Shown: positions 25,877 through 36,600 of the stretch, one piece after another
Position numbering within the stretch: position 1 is the first letter of the stretch
Layout: every line of letters begins with the position of its first letter
NCBI GenBank assembly: GCA_963922205.1
Contig: CAWUHX010000032.1
Coordinates: 620,001-684,000 of the forward strand
DNA length: 64,000 nt
Origin: Romanomermis culicivorax
Taxonomy: Eukaryota > Nematoda > Enoplea > Mermithida > Mermithidae
Direction: 5' to 3'
Notes under the pieces: model-generated
Database searches by the model: none
What the model saw: only the letters and a program-made list of their open reading frames with translations
Told to the model about the DNA's origin: nothing
Made by a program: the position numbers and the translations under genes

Positions 25877-26639
25877 TAAGCCACAAATTTCCAGGTACAT
25901 ACTATTATATGAAGCATGCCATGTACTTTTGTTTGGTGTAACTGGAAAATATGGCTGCTTCCATGTAATTCATTCGTCAAATGTCAACACCTTGATCTCG
26001 TGGACTGTGCTGGTTGGTATGGTTGACATTCTCATGTGCGGTCCGCCATTGTTTTGCCAATCTACAGTATCTACGCAGTTCTTTTAGATATGCCGAAACA
26101 AATTATGCCGAAAGTTTAAGTATTTTTAAAAATTTTTGGGGCAGGTATATGTTTTTCAAAGGAAATTTCTTGTGGAAGAACCGATACCTTGTCTCTGCTT
26201 TTTGAGTGCATGTCTTGGATGGACTTTTTGGTGAAACATTACTTATATCTGCCTTCTAAGCGTTAGGTTTGTGTTTTAGATTATCATATCAACTTTTAAG
26301 AAAGCATACATCAAACATATTCGGTTTAGCTTGCCAGTCCCTGGCTTTTTTTTCCTGGTGGAAATAGCATTTAACTGTGTAGTGGACCAACTCTAGTGGC
26401 TTACAATGGTTCAAGGTGCACAGCGTGTCTGATAATGAACTTAATGAAACATTGTATATACGTGTCTTATTACATTAAATAATGACTGAACTTTAGCTAT
26501 AGCTTGTTTGGGAATAGCACGGCTACAAAAATGTTTACAAAGTCGAGATATATACTTGCGATAGAAAACCCTACTGTAGTAGTGCTGTTCCCGAAAAAAA
26601 CAAGGTATAATAGAATGTATATAAAAAACGTAGCAATAT

Positions 26640-27520
26640 GATCATACTGTAGGCATACTTTGCATGTAGATTTGAACGTTTCTTACTGTAGGCATATCTT
26701 GCATGTAAATTCAAACTTGTTCTTATTGTAGGCATACTGTATACATGTAAATTCGAACTTTTCTTACTGTAGGCATGCTTTGCATGTAAATTCGAACTTA
26801 TTTGTACTATAGTCATATCTTGCATGTAAATTTGAACTCTTTTTTATTGTAGGCATACTGTATACATGTAAATTCGAACTTTTCTCACTGTAGGCAAACT
26901 TTGCATGTGAATTCGAACTTGTTTTACTGTATGAATACTGTACATGCAAATTCTAACTTTTCTCACTGTAGACATAGCTAACGTGTAAATTCAAACTTGT
27001 TCGTACTGTAGACATACTTTGCATGTAAATTTGAACTTCTCATACTTTAGGCAAACTTTGCATGTGAATTCGAATTTGTTTGTACTGTAGGCATACTGTT
27101 CATGTAAATTCTGACTTGCCTTACTGTAGACATAGTTAATGTTTAAACTCGAACTTGTTCTTACTGTAGGCGTACTATACATGTGAATTTGAACTTGTGC
27201 ATACTCTGTGGACACTTTACATGTAAGCTCAAACTTGTGTGTACTGTATGTAGGCATACTGTATTTATAAATTCGAAATTGTGTATACTGTGGCCATTTT
27301 CATGTAAACTCGAACTTTCTCATGCTGTGGCCATAATTTACGTGTAAATTCGAACTTGAGCATACTATAGGCGCATTTTACTAGTAATTTTGAAGTTGTG
27401 TATTCTATAAGGCTACGCATGTCATTTCAAACTCGTGGACACTGTAGGCATATTTCATGTGTAATTTCTGACTTAACCAGACTGTAGTGTACTTTCAAGC
27501 TCATGCATGTTGTAGGTATA
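26640..27520 (+). repeat. Minisatellite, about 40-bp unit, about 20 copies
   Basis: The unit is approximately TTACTGTAGGCATACTTTGC followed by ATGTAAATTCGAACTTGTTC. Starts recur near 26645, 26685, 26727, 26767, 26808, 26848, 26888 and onward at 40-41 bp. Copies diverge more toward the right end. There are no unique spacers, so this is not a CRISPR-type array. Its right edge abuts the truncated reverse transcriptase frame of the minus-strand retroelement. Confidence 0.9.
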
Positions 27521-27527
27521 CTTATCA

Positions 27528-27790
27528 TCCTTGGTGACCTCGTTTATACCCCTGAAGTCCACTACTGGTTCCTTGGTACCATCCTTTTTACCCACTAAGA
27601 ATAACAGAGCTGCCCAAGGCGACTTTGATGGCTCTATAACACCCTTTTTGAGCATATCTTGGACATGCTCACAAACATGTGGCCTTAAATTTATAGCAGT
27701 CCTGTGGTATTTTTTTGCCACAGGTACTGCATCGCCTGTATTTATTTTACAGGTCAAATAGGGTGTAGTAGTTGGAGGATCATTTGGCAA
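27528..27790 (-). pseudogene. Reverse transcriptase N-terminal fragment
   Basis: Shows the gypsy RT entry region: INTGDA, then GVIEPSKSPWA, KKDGT and VDFRGINEVT. In full elements these lead to the catalytic YxDD, which is absent because the frame is cut by the minisatellite array. The family copies RNA into DNA in cytoplasmic particles; this fragment cannot. Confidence 0.85.
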
Positions 27791-28060
27791 GCTGAATACA
27801 TCTCTATATTTTGCGAGACATCATAGAGCTTGTTCGAATTGCTCAGATGGTATGTTGGATTTAGCCAGCATACTGTACAAAGCTTCCCTGAACTCTCTCT
27901 CATCGCTTTGAGTCGAATCAGGTCTAGCCTGGACTGCACAAGTTTGCAGCTTCTCCTGCTCCTCAACTATCTTCCCCTTGAGCTGATCATGGTTATCAGC
28001 ATCACACAACATGGAATTAGTATAGCCAATTATTTGATTGCATTTCGAATGGCATCCTGA

Positions 28061-28771
28061 TCATGTGTTGTTGGATACCATAACTACAAAATCATCTCTG
28101 GTACCATCTACTATGGTACTGTCAATGTGGAACCTTTCTTCATTTTCTTCAGACTCTATTATGATTCCATTAAGGCAATTTTCGCCTACCTTGTCCCAAA
28201 GTTTTGCTTTCAAAAGTATATTGGTACCACTAGGTAAGTAAATTTGATTCACACTCACTACTGGCACCGAAACCTTTAACAGGCAAATCTTTGGCTGACA
28301 CTGATCGGCGGTGCTTGTCGGAGATTCTGCGGCACACGTGGTCATGACCTCTCCACAACTCATTTGGGGCTGGTCCGGTGTCACGTACATCCTTTGTTGG
28401 GGATTGTTGAGCCTCATCCTCCTGTTTCTGAAATCTATTATGGCTCCTACCTGAGGATGAGCCAAAAAGTCTGTTCCCACTATTACATTTTCACCTGCTT
28501 CAGGAATTACAGTTGTTTTTACCAGGAACTGTCCACACAGGGTATCCATCCTAAATTGAATATACCCATGGGCTTAGACTGTTTTACCATTGGCTACAGT
28601 AACATTTAATATCCTTGGATATTCAGTGTAGCCTGGACCCAAAGTTTCTTTCAGAAACTTAGCTGACATTACAGTACACTGAGCTCCTGTGTCAATAAGA
28701 GCCAATATCTTAGGACCTCCTATAATAACCTCAATATGGAATGGAGCTGTTCTGGAGTACGCATCCAGCAA
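28061..28771 (-). pseudogene. Retroelement aspartic protease region
   Basis: The active-site motif LIDTGAQCTVMS is intact near the start (about 28700-28665). The frame passes a stop around 28574 and continues through [14 protein letters not shown], the second strand motif usual in gypsy proteases. It would release Gag and Pol products from the polyprotein. The frame is interrupted, so it is not functional as it stands. Confidence 0.8.
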
Positions 28772-28865
28772 ATGTTGTTCCTGAGGGCTAGCTGGTGTGC
28801 CTCTCTTTACTACTTGTACCGATGGTACTACACTTTGTGGTGCAACCCGCAGTGTCCTGCAGTCT

Positions 28866-29938
28866 ACAGTATTATGTGTTATGTTCTTGTGGAACTCACA
28901 CCATGGCTTTGTCGAATCTCAGGAGACTTGACCTCCCTGGCTGGTGCTGGGTATGGCCACATCAGACCGATTTTCCATTTGCCTACCATCAACTTTTTGC
29001 TGGAGCTGATCGAATCTTTGGACCAGTTGTACTATTTCTATAGAAATTTTTAATAGAAGAGACTCATTCTTATCTTTTTCAGTCTGAGCCCTAGGGGCTT
29101 CCCGAACTGGAATCTCCTCTATTTCAGGTGAATCACTTCTAGACCTTTGGGTCTTAGCTGGTACCTGATTACCTACACTTTGATATGGTTGCCGAAACCT
29201 TTGTCTCTGGCTCTGTTGAAAACCCTCTGACTGATTTCTAGCAACTACTGCAATTTCAGGATCATACCCACTCTGCATGGCTACCTCATTGATAACAATT
29301 GGATCCTGCTGAGTACCTTTGGGTCCATACTTTTGAAAGGCATTCCTATATCTTTGTTCAATGTCATGAACTTCTACTGCTTAGTCATACCAAGTTCTAA
29401 AGGTATGATTAGAATTCTTCGGTTCAGACTGAAATGTGGGGTCACTCTTATACAGAAATGTATCAATAATCAGTCTCTGTTTTGACTGATAGTCTAAATC
29501 ACCCTTTACAAGTTCTACTAAAATGCTGACTCTCTTTAAAAAGTCAAAGGCCTGTTCATTGGGTCTTTGCTGGATCTCAAACAACTCCCTGGTCAACATT
29601 TCCAGCTTACATTCTGGTGCAAAGACATTAGTTATGGCTCTCCTGGCGTCCTTATAGGTCATGTTGTCACTTGCAACAGCCTTCAGTCTGCTCTTAGAAA
29701 GAGTCAGCAGTGCTTCATACTTAGCTGATTGGGGTGTATCTCTACCGAATTCCCCTTCTAGTGCTGTCAAGAAGCTAAGCACTTGCTGATTTACCATACC
29801 TTCTTCTAAAAGTTTGGGTAACACACCTTTGACGATATTCCTGATAACAATCTCTTGTGCCAAATTATTTGTTTGCATCTCCCTCTGATCATACGCTGCT
29901 GTTAAAACTGGATCCATATCAGAGTTTAGAGATTGCAA
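28866..29938 (-). pseudogene. Retroelement Gag with zinc-binding motif
   Basis: Two open stretches (29938-29381 and 29278-28919) in one frame resemble a retrotransposon capsid: a helical region with LTRELFEIQQRPNEQAFDFL, then a Gln/Arg-rich basic linker and a QLV.RFDQLQQKV coiled segment. Beyond it lies WCEFHKNITHNTVDC, a C-X2-H-X4-H-X4-C zinc motif of retroelement Gag type. In-frame stops lie between the pieces. The plus-strand element at 44.9-54.3 kb carries the same zinc motif type. Confidence 0.75.
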
Positions 29939-31145
29939 CGTGATTCGATTTGGATCTCGTTGCAGTGGTACACCTCCTTTATTTGATAGTACATTGACTC
30001 TATCGAATCGTTAATCCCTATATGAGAAACATGCCAGTTAATCTGGTCTAAGGGTATTTGGATCAACTATATTTCCTCTACCATCATAGACCACTCTTGT
30101 CAAAGTTGGAGGCTGCTGAGCCACCTGATTTTGATTCCTAAGGTCTGCTGATTGCTCAGCTCCCTCGAATCAAAGATCTCCAGCTGGACCTCTCCAACTT
30201 TTGGGCTCAAATTTGAGTCTTTTCCCTTCATCAACTTCTGGCCTATTACTATGCCCTGCACTTGCATATGCTTCAGCTAAGAGACAGTTGTCTCTTTCTG
30301 CACCCTTATTACATGGTCTAACCTGTCTATCAGGCTCCTGTCGGCTTCCCTTTTATTGTCCTCTGTCGCAGCATTCGCGATGATGTTGAACAAGGCTTCG
30401 ACAGTTCCTTTCAATTCGCATAGCTGCATCGCCAATTCTTGATTGGACATTTCGGGAGCTCTTTCCTGCAGGCAGAATTGCTCTTGATCTTGTGGAATCC
30501 TCTCTAATGGGTGTCATTCGATTTTGGGGTCCACTTCATTCAAATTTGATCGAATTTCAGGCATAATGACGTCTCTTTTCAGTCCTGCTAATTCGACCCA
30601 TGGTGGTGATCATTTAATATTTTGTGGCGGCGGTCCATCAGCATCTTGATTTGGATTTGCCGGGCCTGCCTCTTGTTGGTCCATGGCAATTGAAGGTGGG
30701 TGGTCTGATGATACACCGGCATCTTGGGGCGTAAAATGCATTGCCTGCTGTTGCAATAGCTGCACCCTTGTGGGAGTCTGATCTGGAATCACTGGGTCAG
30801 GGGCAGCATGCCATTGCTGATCTCTGTCTCCCAAATTGAGTAGATTCCCAGCACTCACCACTCTGGGTGGTGATCTATGTAAAGTATTACCTCTCAGTAT
30901 CCTTTCATTTGGCATTTTAAGTCCTGCTAACTTCCTGTAGAAATCTGGAGGATATTCCTTTCTCCTAGTCTGACTACGAAGTTCTGTTATGAGGAGTCAA
31001 AAGCCACCACTTGTTGTGCAGGTCTTTCCTTGAGGGTTTAAGAAAAGCTTGCTTCTGGTCTGAACTGACCTGTTAGAGCTAATTCCTCGGAGATCATGCA
31101 ACAGTCCAGTTCCCTAGACCTGGCAACAACAAAGATAAACTTACT
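29939..31145 (-). other. 5' part of the minus-strand retroelement, decayed
   Basis: Contains a 101-codon open frame (30915-30610), rich in Pro, Gln and Asp, on the element's strand, plus broken frames resembling a Gag N-terminal tail. No conserved domain can be named. Open frames on the opposite strand (30201-30383) look like chance. Confidence 0.4.
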
Positions 31146-31639
31146 TTAAATGAGGGGCTTCACACAGAGCCCTCGTAGTCTCCTAGAAGAGGAAAGGAAT
31201 CTTCTCTGGGATAGACTTACTTGCAGGATCCCCTGATGGATCTTCCTGAGCTTGCAGTCAGCAAGCAGGCACCTGGGCTCTTGGCTCTTCGCTCTAATTG
31301 GTTGATCAGATCTAAATAAATAACAATACATATAGCAATAAACTCCGATGAATAGTGAAAAGAAAGTGGATACACCACTAATATTTTTATGTAAATTTAA
31401 TAAACAAATGCGGGATAATATTTATTGAACGCCAGCTATGCTTACCAAAAATATAATAAAAAACAATAATAGTGAAGAATGATTTTTCACTATCACTTTT
31501 GGTCTTTCTGTGGTGCTCCATTTCTATGCAAATGTCTGCCCGGCTGGTCGTCCAATTCGTTGATTTGCATGGCGATTTACTGACGCAACTTGCCACCAAC
31601 AGGGTGCCCAACATTTAAAACAAATGTGACCCGGGCTGT

Positions 31640-32870
31640 TACATCAAGTATTGTAAGACGGATTCCTTTAAATGATGTTCAGTCCAGAAAATTTTGTTCA
31701 GTGAACTTAATAAACATTGATACAAAACACAAGTTGGCAAATATCAGTCTCCATATAGAAGAAAAAGCAGATCATGGAAACTTGAGTTCTTTCTTATTCT
31801 CAAAGAAGAAAACTCCAAATTTTTTATGGAAGCCGCTTCTGTAGATCAAGAAATTAAAACTAAAATTTATCAACTATAGTAGTTTTTTGCTGATTTAATG
31901 CCCTAGCAGTACACAAACTTTGGAAATTTTTTGTATGCAAGTAGCAGACATCATAATATATCCACCATATATGGAAATTTTGGGTGCTTTTGGCTTTAGC
32001 AGTACATATAATGATTTTTGTGGAGAGAAACCTGCATTATCACAATTTTCATGGTCTGGTTTTTGACATTTTGAAACTCCCTAAAAAGTGTAAAATGCAC
32101 AATTAGGAAAACATTTTTATACCACGTTATAGAGCATTGTATTCTGTATCAGTTACACAGTCAATAATAAAATTACTAAATGCCTAGGCCGATATACTCC
32201 AAGTCACGTAAATAGACGGAAAAATGCTAAAAATGTGAAAATTCCAAACTTTGGGATACTGTAGCCACGCGGATTTTATTTTTTATGAGTTTGGGAATTA
32301 CATTAATATTGACCATACAAAACTGTTATTACTGTCTCATTTTTAAAATTTATCAAGCTCTAGTAGTTCCACAGTAGATGTCAGGACTTCCAGAAAATAA
32401 AATTATAAAATAGTGTTCAAACTTCAAGTTGTAGGACCCTCTAGCAGTACATGAGTTTTGGCAATTTTTCGTCAGCAGGTAGAAGACATCGTAAGCTATC
32501 TATTGTATAGGAAATTTTTTGGTCCTTCTGAGCTTTAGCAGTATATATGGTGATTTTTGTGAAAAATGATAATTTTTGCTCTCAAAATTTGATGTTTCAA
32601 GCACTACTGTTTCCCTGATAAGCACTTTACACTAATGAATCATACAGTAAATTTTGGCTCATCCATTGGCCTAATATTGGGTAAATTTTCAGAACACGAT
32701 GTCTGACGTACCTAAACTTCTTACTGTAGCTATGCAAGTTTTGATTTTCAGACAAAATGGATATCATCATTTTCGTTCCTAGCGCATCAAGTTACACCAA
32801 ATATGTGATTTTCAGCTAGGGTTATTTTTTTGCTTATCACAACAAAGCTGAATCCTTTCAGAAATCGTGT
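31640..32870 (-). repeat. Third arm copy of inverted-repeat element B
   Basis: Matches the right arm (same direction as 23131-24275) from GTATTGTAAGACGGATT to CAAAGCTGAATCC, and inversely matches 19870-21090. It keeps the 32580-32700 segment missing from the right arm. It seems to be an isolated arm or a partner arm truncated by the retroelement ending at 31640. Confidence 0.65.
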
Positions 32871-33663
32871 CATAAATGAACTGAAATTACTATGCTTCGT
32901 TTTCCGTACACTTCAAAAGCAGCCAGCCATGATAGTGTATTAATGGACGAACCTGTTTGTTCCCAGTCAAGTCTCACTTCAGAAACAATGAGCTGTACGT
33001 ACAATGAAACCCCACTCCTGACTTGTCCTACAAATCTTTGGACATTTTTTAACTCAATACTGCAAACAACTTTTATTTGAGAAGCCTCCACATTATCATT
33101 GTACTGTTTCTGCATTTCTTTCCATTTTCCCAAAAAAAGGTGGTCCCTACAGGAAAAATTATGCAATGAAAATTGATTGCCGCGTGATCGTTGCAGCAAA
33201 AATCGTTGTTGTTTGGGTGGTATCATTCTTTTTTACCTCTGAGTTCTTTCGGGGGCGGCTTTATGCCCATTGTAAATGGAAAATGGGTGAAATCCTTCCA
33301 GAAATCCTATCTTGAAAAAAGACGATGTCGGATCTGGTTATCCACTATCAGTGAATAGCACGCCCTTAAATTAGTTTCATATTATTGTGAAGGGACACAA
33401 TTATCTTTATCCAACGTATCAGCAGATTTTCAAAAGTTGCGACACCCGGGATTTCACAGCTCAGTTTCTGCAATATTGCCAATAAATAACTTTGAAGGGT
33501 TAACATTTGTCCACGATTATAAGCTGATCTTTCTAAGTGAAACTTTCTTTTGGAGCAAGCTAATATACAAATCTTTTTTCAGCAATAATCAAATTTAAGT
33601 GATCTCTGAAATGCTGGTATACCAAAATTTATTGCATTCGTATTACCACATCACTGTGAATTT
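32871..33663. other. Intergenic; 3' flank of the minus-strand surface-protein gene
   Basis: Contains a likely polyadenylation signal just below the stop codon at 33664. Otherwise AT-rich with overlapping short frames on both strands (32870-33226) that show no domain. Confidence 0.4.
33628..33633 (-). promoter_or_regulatory. Polyadenylation signal AATAAA
   Basis: Reads AATAAA on the minus strand, about 31 bases after the TGA stop of the VWA/TSP1 membrane-protein gene, a suitable place for 3' end formation of a compact nematode-type UTR. Confidence 0.55.
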
Positions 33664-36600
33664 TCAACTATTAGATTTGGATTTTTTCGTCTTCTTAGTT
33701 GTCGTCGTCGTCTTTGTGCCCGTTGTTCCACCTTCGTCAGCCGAGGTTTTGGTTTTGCTAGACGTCGGCGACATCGTTACTGTAAAATTTGAGAATGAAT
33801 ACGAGCTATGAAAACATGTGAAGATGAACATGAAACTAATGAACTTGAAAAACAAATCATTCCGAATATGACTTTTTCATGGATTTGCTACAACTACAAC
33901 AAGCAAAGGACAGGGATTTTAAGAAAATTCGTCGTATCTAAGCTTAGGGGAAAACGTGCGATTGGAAACATGATTTAATCAATGTAATTAGTGTATTACA
34001 CTACCTAAAATACAGACTCAATCAAGAAGCTTTTGTGCTTTCAAAGCCAATCATAAAATCGATTTGTGCGCTAAGCTCATATGATCCTTACTTATGGATC
34101 ATCAAAATTACTCACCAGGAGCCAATGTCAATGAATCGCGGTAATCTTTTTTGTGCCGATTATGTCTATATCGCCGATAACGTTCGTTTTTGATTCGTTC
34201 GCGTTTGATCATCAGATAGGAAACCGTGAGTACTAAAATCAACACTGCACTCAAAACGATCAAAATCCACGTTAAAAGGCCGACTCGATTCTTATACAAT
34301 TCGTCTGAATATTCTTCAACTGAAAAATGTATTAGATTAAGCATATAGAATTTCATTAAGTGGAATCGCACGAACGTCAGACGATCACGAATATTTTACA
34401 GGTTTTTGTTCAAATTGCTGTACCGTTTGTTCCTTTCGGTTTCCGAAAATGAACAAGGGCATAAATTCTTCAAAAGTTTAGATATTCAAGATCATACATG
34501 GATAGCATAGAAATTCTGCTGGGGGTCAGCCAGGACAGGGGGTGGAATACAATTTTTTTCGTTCCTGACAATGAAAAAAGGTCTTAGAAAGGTTTTCTAA
34601 CGTCCGAACAGCATATTTTCACAATTATATTAGTCAGATATGGGAAATAATTTGCTCAGACAGCACTTTTTGAAGTTTTAATGTTACTCCTTTGGAATCA
34701 AGTATGCTTTGTTTAGAAAAATTGTTAAACTACAGCATTTTTTCAATTTTTATGACGACTTTCTCTTCTCTCTTGCTCATTTTCCTTTGTCAACTTCTTG
34801 ATCGTAGCTAGTTGAGGCAAATCTGCTGGGGGTCAGCAAGAATCTGCTGGGGGTCAATAAAAATCTGCTGGGGGTCAAAACCCCCCCAAACTCCCCGCAC
34901 GTTCATGTATGGTCAAGATTCAAAAAAGATTGGCATCTGCCACTAATTTAATGACAATAACTTAATCATAACTTTATAATCAGTTTCATAGTTGCTGAGT
35001 GAGTGCACAACACGTTATTCTGTGTCTAAATGGTCATTTTAAACTTCACGTCAAAGTTGCATTATTTTCTCTGGTTACTAATGATCGCTATAGAAAACCG
35101 CACAATTTTAGGATTTTGTGCGCACATTTAAGGTGAATTAGTGTAAAAATAAACGGAAAAACCAATTTTTAGAACCTGGAAAGACAGAAAAAGTCGCACT
35201 GATGAATTTCTACAGAAAGAGTTTACAACAATGAGCTTGTCAAAATTATGTAATAATATTGTGACAGACGCACTGAAAAAGGTAATGTTTTCATATCTAC
35301 TACTAAATTAGAAATCTCGCATTCCTTATCGTCAACAAATAGTGAAGACTGTTTTGTCATTGAAAACGAAGGTAGCAATTTATGATGCTGAATTTCTTCC
35401 AAAATAATGAACATATTTGACAGGATATTGTAATATAATTTGAAAAACTGATAAAAGTTTCAAACTATGAACATTTTATGTGGGTTGGGTGTTAATTTGA
35501 AATAATGAGTCAGTGGGTACTATATTTTTTGCAAAATAATTGCTATTGGTGGTAGATTTTTGGGTGTGGGGTGGTCAGTTAGAGAAAAATCCGTATTTTT
35601 GAAAATGCACTGTGTTTTGATTTTGGAGAAAATAAAATGCAGGTTCATAGTACATATAAAATAATTTGCTCCCAGAGCTATGAAGAAAAAGTAAGTATAT
35701 AAGCACAGCGCGTGATAGCACTGGTCATTATCTAAAGTGAAAAAGAGCATCAGATGTTACAGCAGGATGCTATATGGGGGTCAGAACCACGAAACATGGA
35801 ATCACAACTCCACTGCGTGACACAGTAACCAAAAAAGGTCACGTGGCATTGCATGCTAATTCAGATTTTGTCCCTACGTAAATTTTATGCATAGGGGATG
35901 TTTGCACTGAACTAACTTACTAGTCGTATCAATGGAATCGGAATCGGTCGAGGTCACCGACGTCGCAATTCTTGATGTCGACAACGGCATACTTGGACTA
36001 TTCGTGGAGGTTACTATGTGCGGAAGATTGCAATATTCATACACAATGTTGGCACAGGATTTCGTGAAATTGGTAATAATGCTGCTATTAGAACGTATCC
36101 GTTGCCTATGTCGACCGTAAAATGCGCCGGCATAGCATTTCGTCCACTCAGTCCAAACATTGAGCGCACAATCGGCGATGCAAAGTTGTTGGCTGCAATC
36201 TTCATATCTACATAGAAAGAATATTACATTTTTCAAGGTCAATATCTGCAAATAATCAAAACTACCGAACCCATTTATACTTTGTCGGGCTGCGACAGCG
36301 ATTTAGATAACGTGCAGCATCATCAATGAGAATGAATGAAAATTATTGATTAAAAGTGCAAAAAGTATATAGCACCGCGTCGCAGTGGAAGAGTATGAAT
36401 AGGCTCTGAGTCAACAAAGAAAAATTTTGCACTCTGATTTTTATCATCACGGCGCAGACATGTAGAATCGAAATCCAAAGTAAACGTTTTCAAGCAAAGT
36501 GAAGCCTTTTCTGAAAAATCGTGCAAATCAGATACCTACATACGATGGATCATGACATGTAATGGAGCCCCGAGGTCTAGGGGGATCCGGCGACTTTTTT

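Larger units (their letters stand above)
19617..26359. mobile_element. Large inverted-repeat element, family B
   Basis: The left arm (19617 to about 21325) and right arm (about 22890-24275 plus 26096-26359) are inverted copies. The outer ends read ACCAGGAAAAAATGCCAGGG and, reversed, ACCAGGAAAAAAAAGCCAGG. The inner ends are near CTCAATAGGCATATTGCTGA and its counterpart near 22920. The right arm is split by later DNA including the MITE at 24737-25876, and the middle holds a foldback MITE (21486-22352) and a decayed reading frame. A third arm copy, in right-arm orientation, lies at 31640-32870. No target-site duplication is certain. Confidence 0.7.
22890..26359 (-). repeat. Right arm of inverted-repeat element B, interrupted
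   Basis: Inverted copy of 19617-21325, broken into 22890-24275 and 26096-26359 by about 1.8 kb that includes the MITE at 24737-25876. It ends in the reversed terminus TTTCCTGGT. Confidence 0.65.
27521..31640 (-). mobile_element. Truncated gypsy-like retroelement (gag, protease, start of RT)
   Basis: Read from 31640 down to 27521, the order is a low-complexity leader, gag, a zinc-binding motif, aspartic protease and the first part of reverse transcriptase. This is the Ty3/gypsy order, but RNase H and integrase are missing. The RT end runs into the 40-bp minisatellite. Many in-frame stops and frame changes show decay. No flanking LTR pair was found. The 5' side joins a copy of element B arm at about 31640. 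Confidence 0.8.

Noticed and set aside
26571..27257. Minus-strand open frames encoding repeated short peptides
   Set aside because: They are translations of the 40-bp minisatellite; the period is not a multiple of three, so the peptide repeat shifts frame, and no start or splice context supports a gene.
26640..27520. CRISPR-like array
   Set aside because: Units are contiguous with no unique spacers, no cas genes, and the sequence is eukaryotic.
32870..33226. 118-codon minus-strand frame near the surface-protein gene
   Set aside because: No domain, antisense overlap with another frame, and it lies beyond the polyadenylation signal of the gene.
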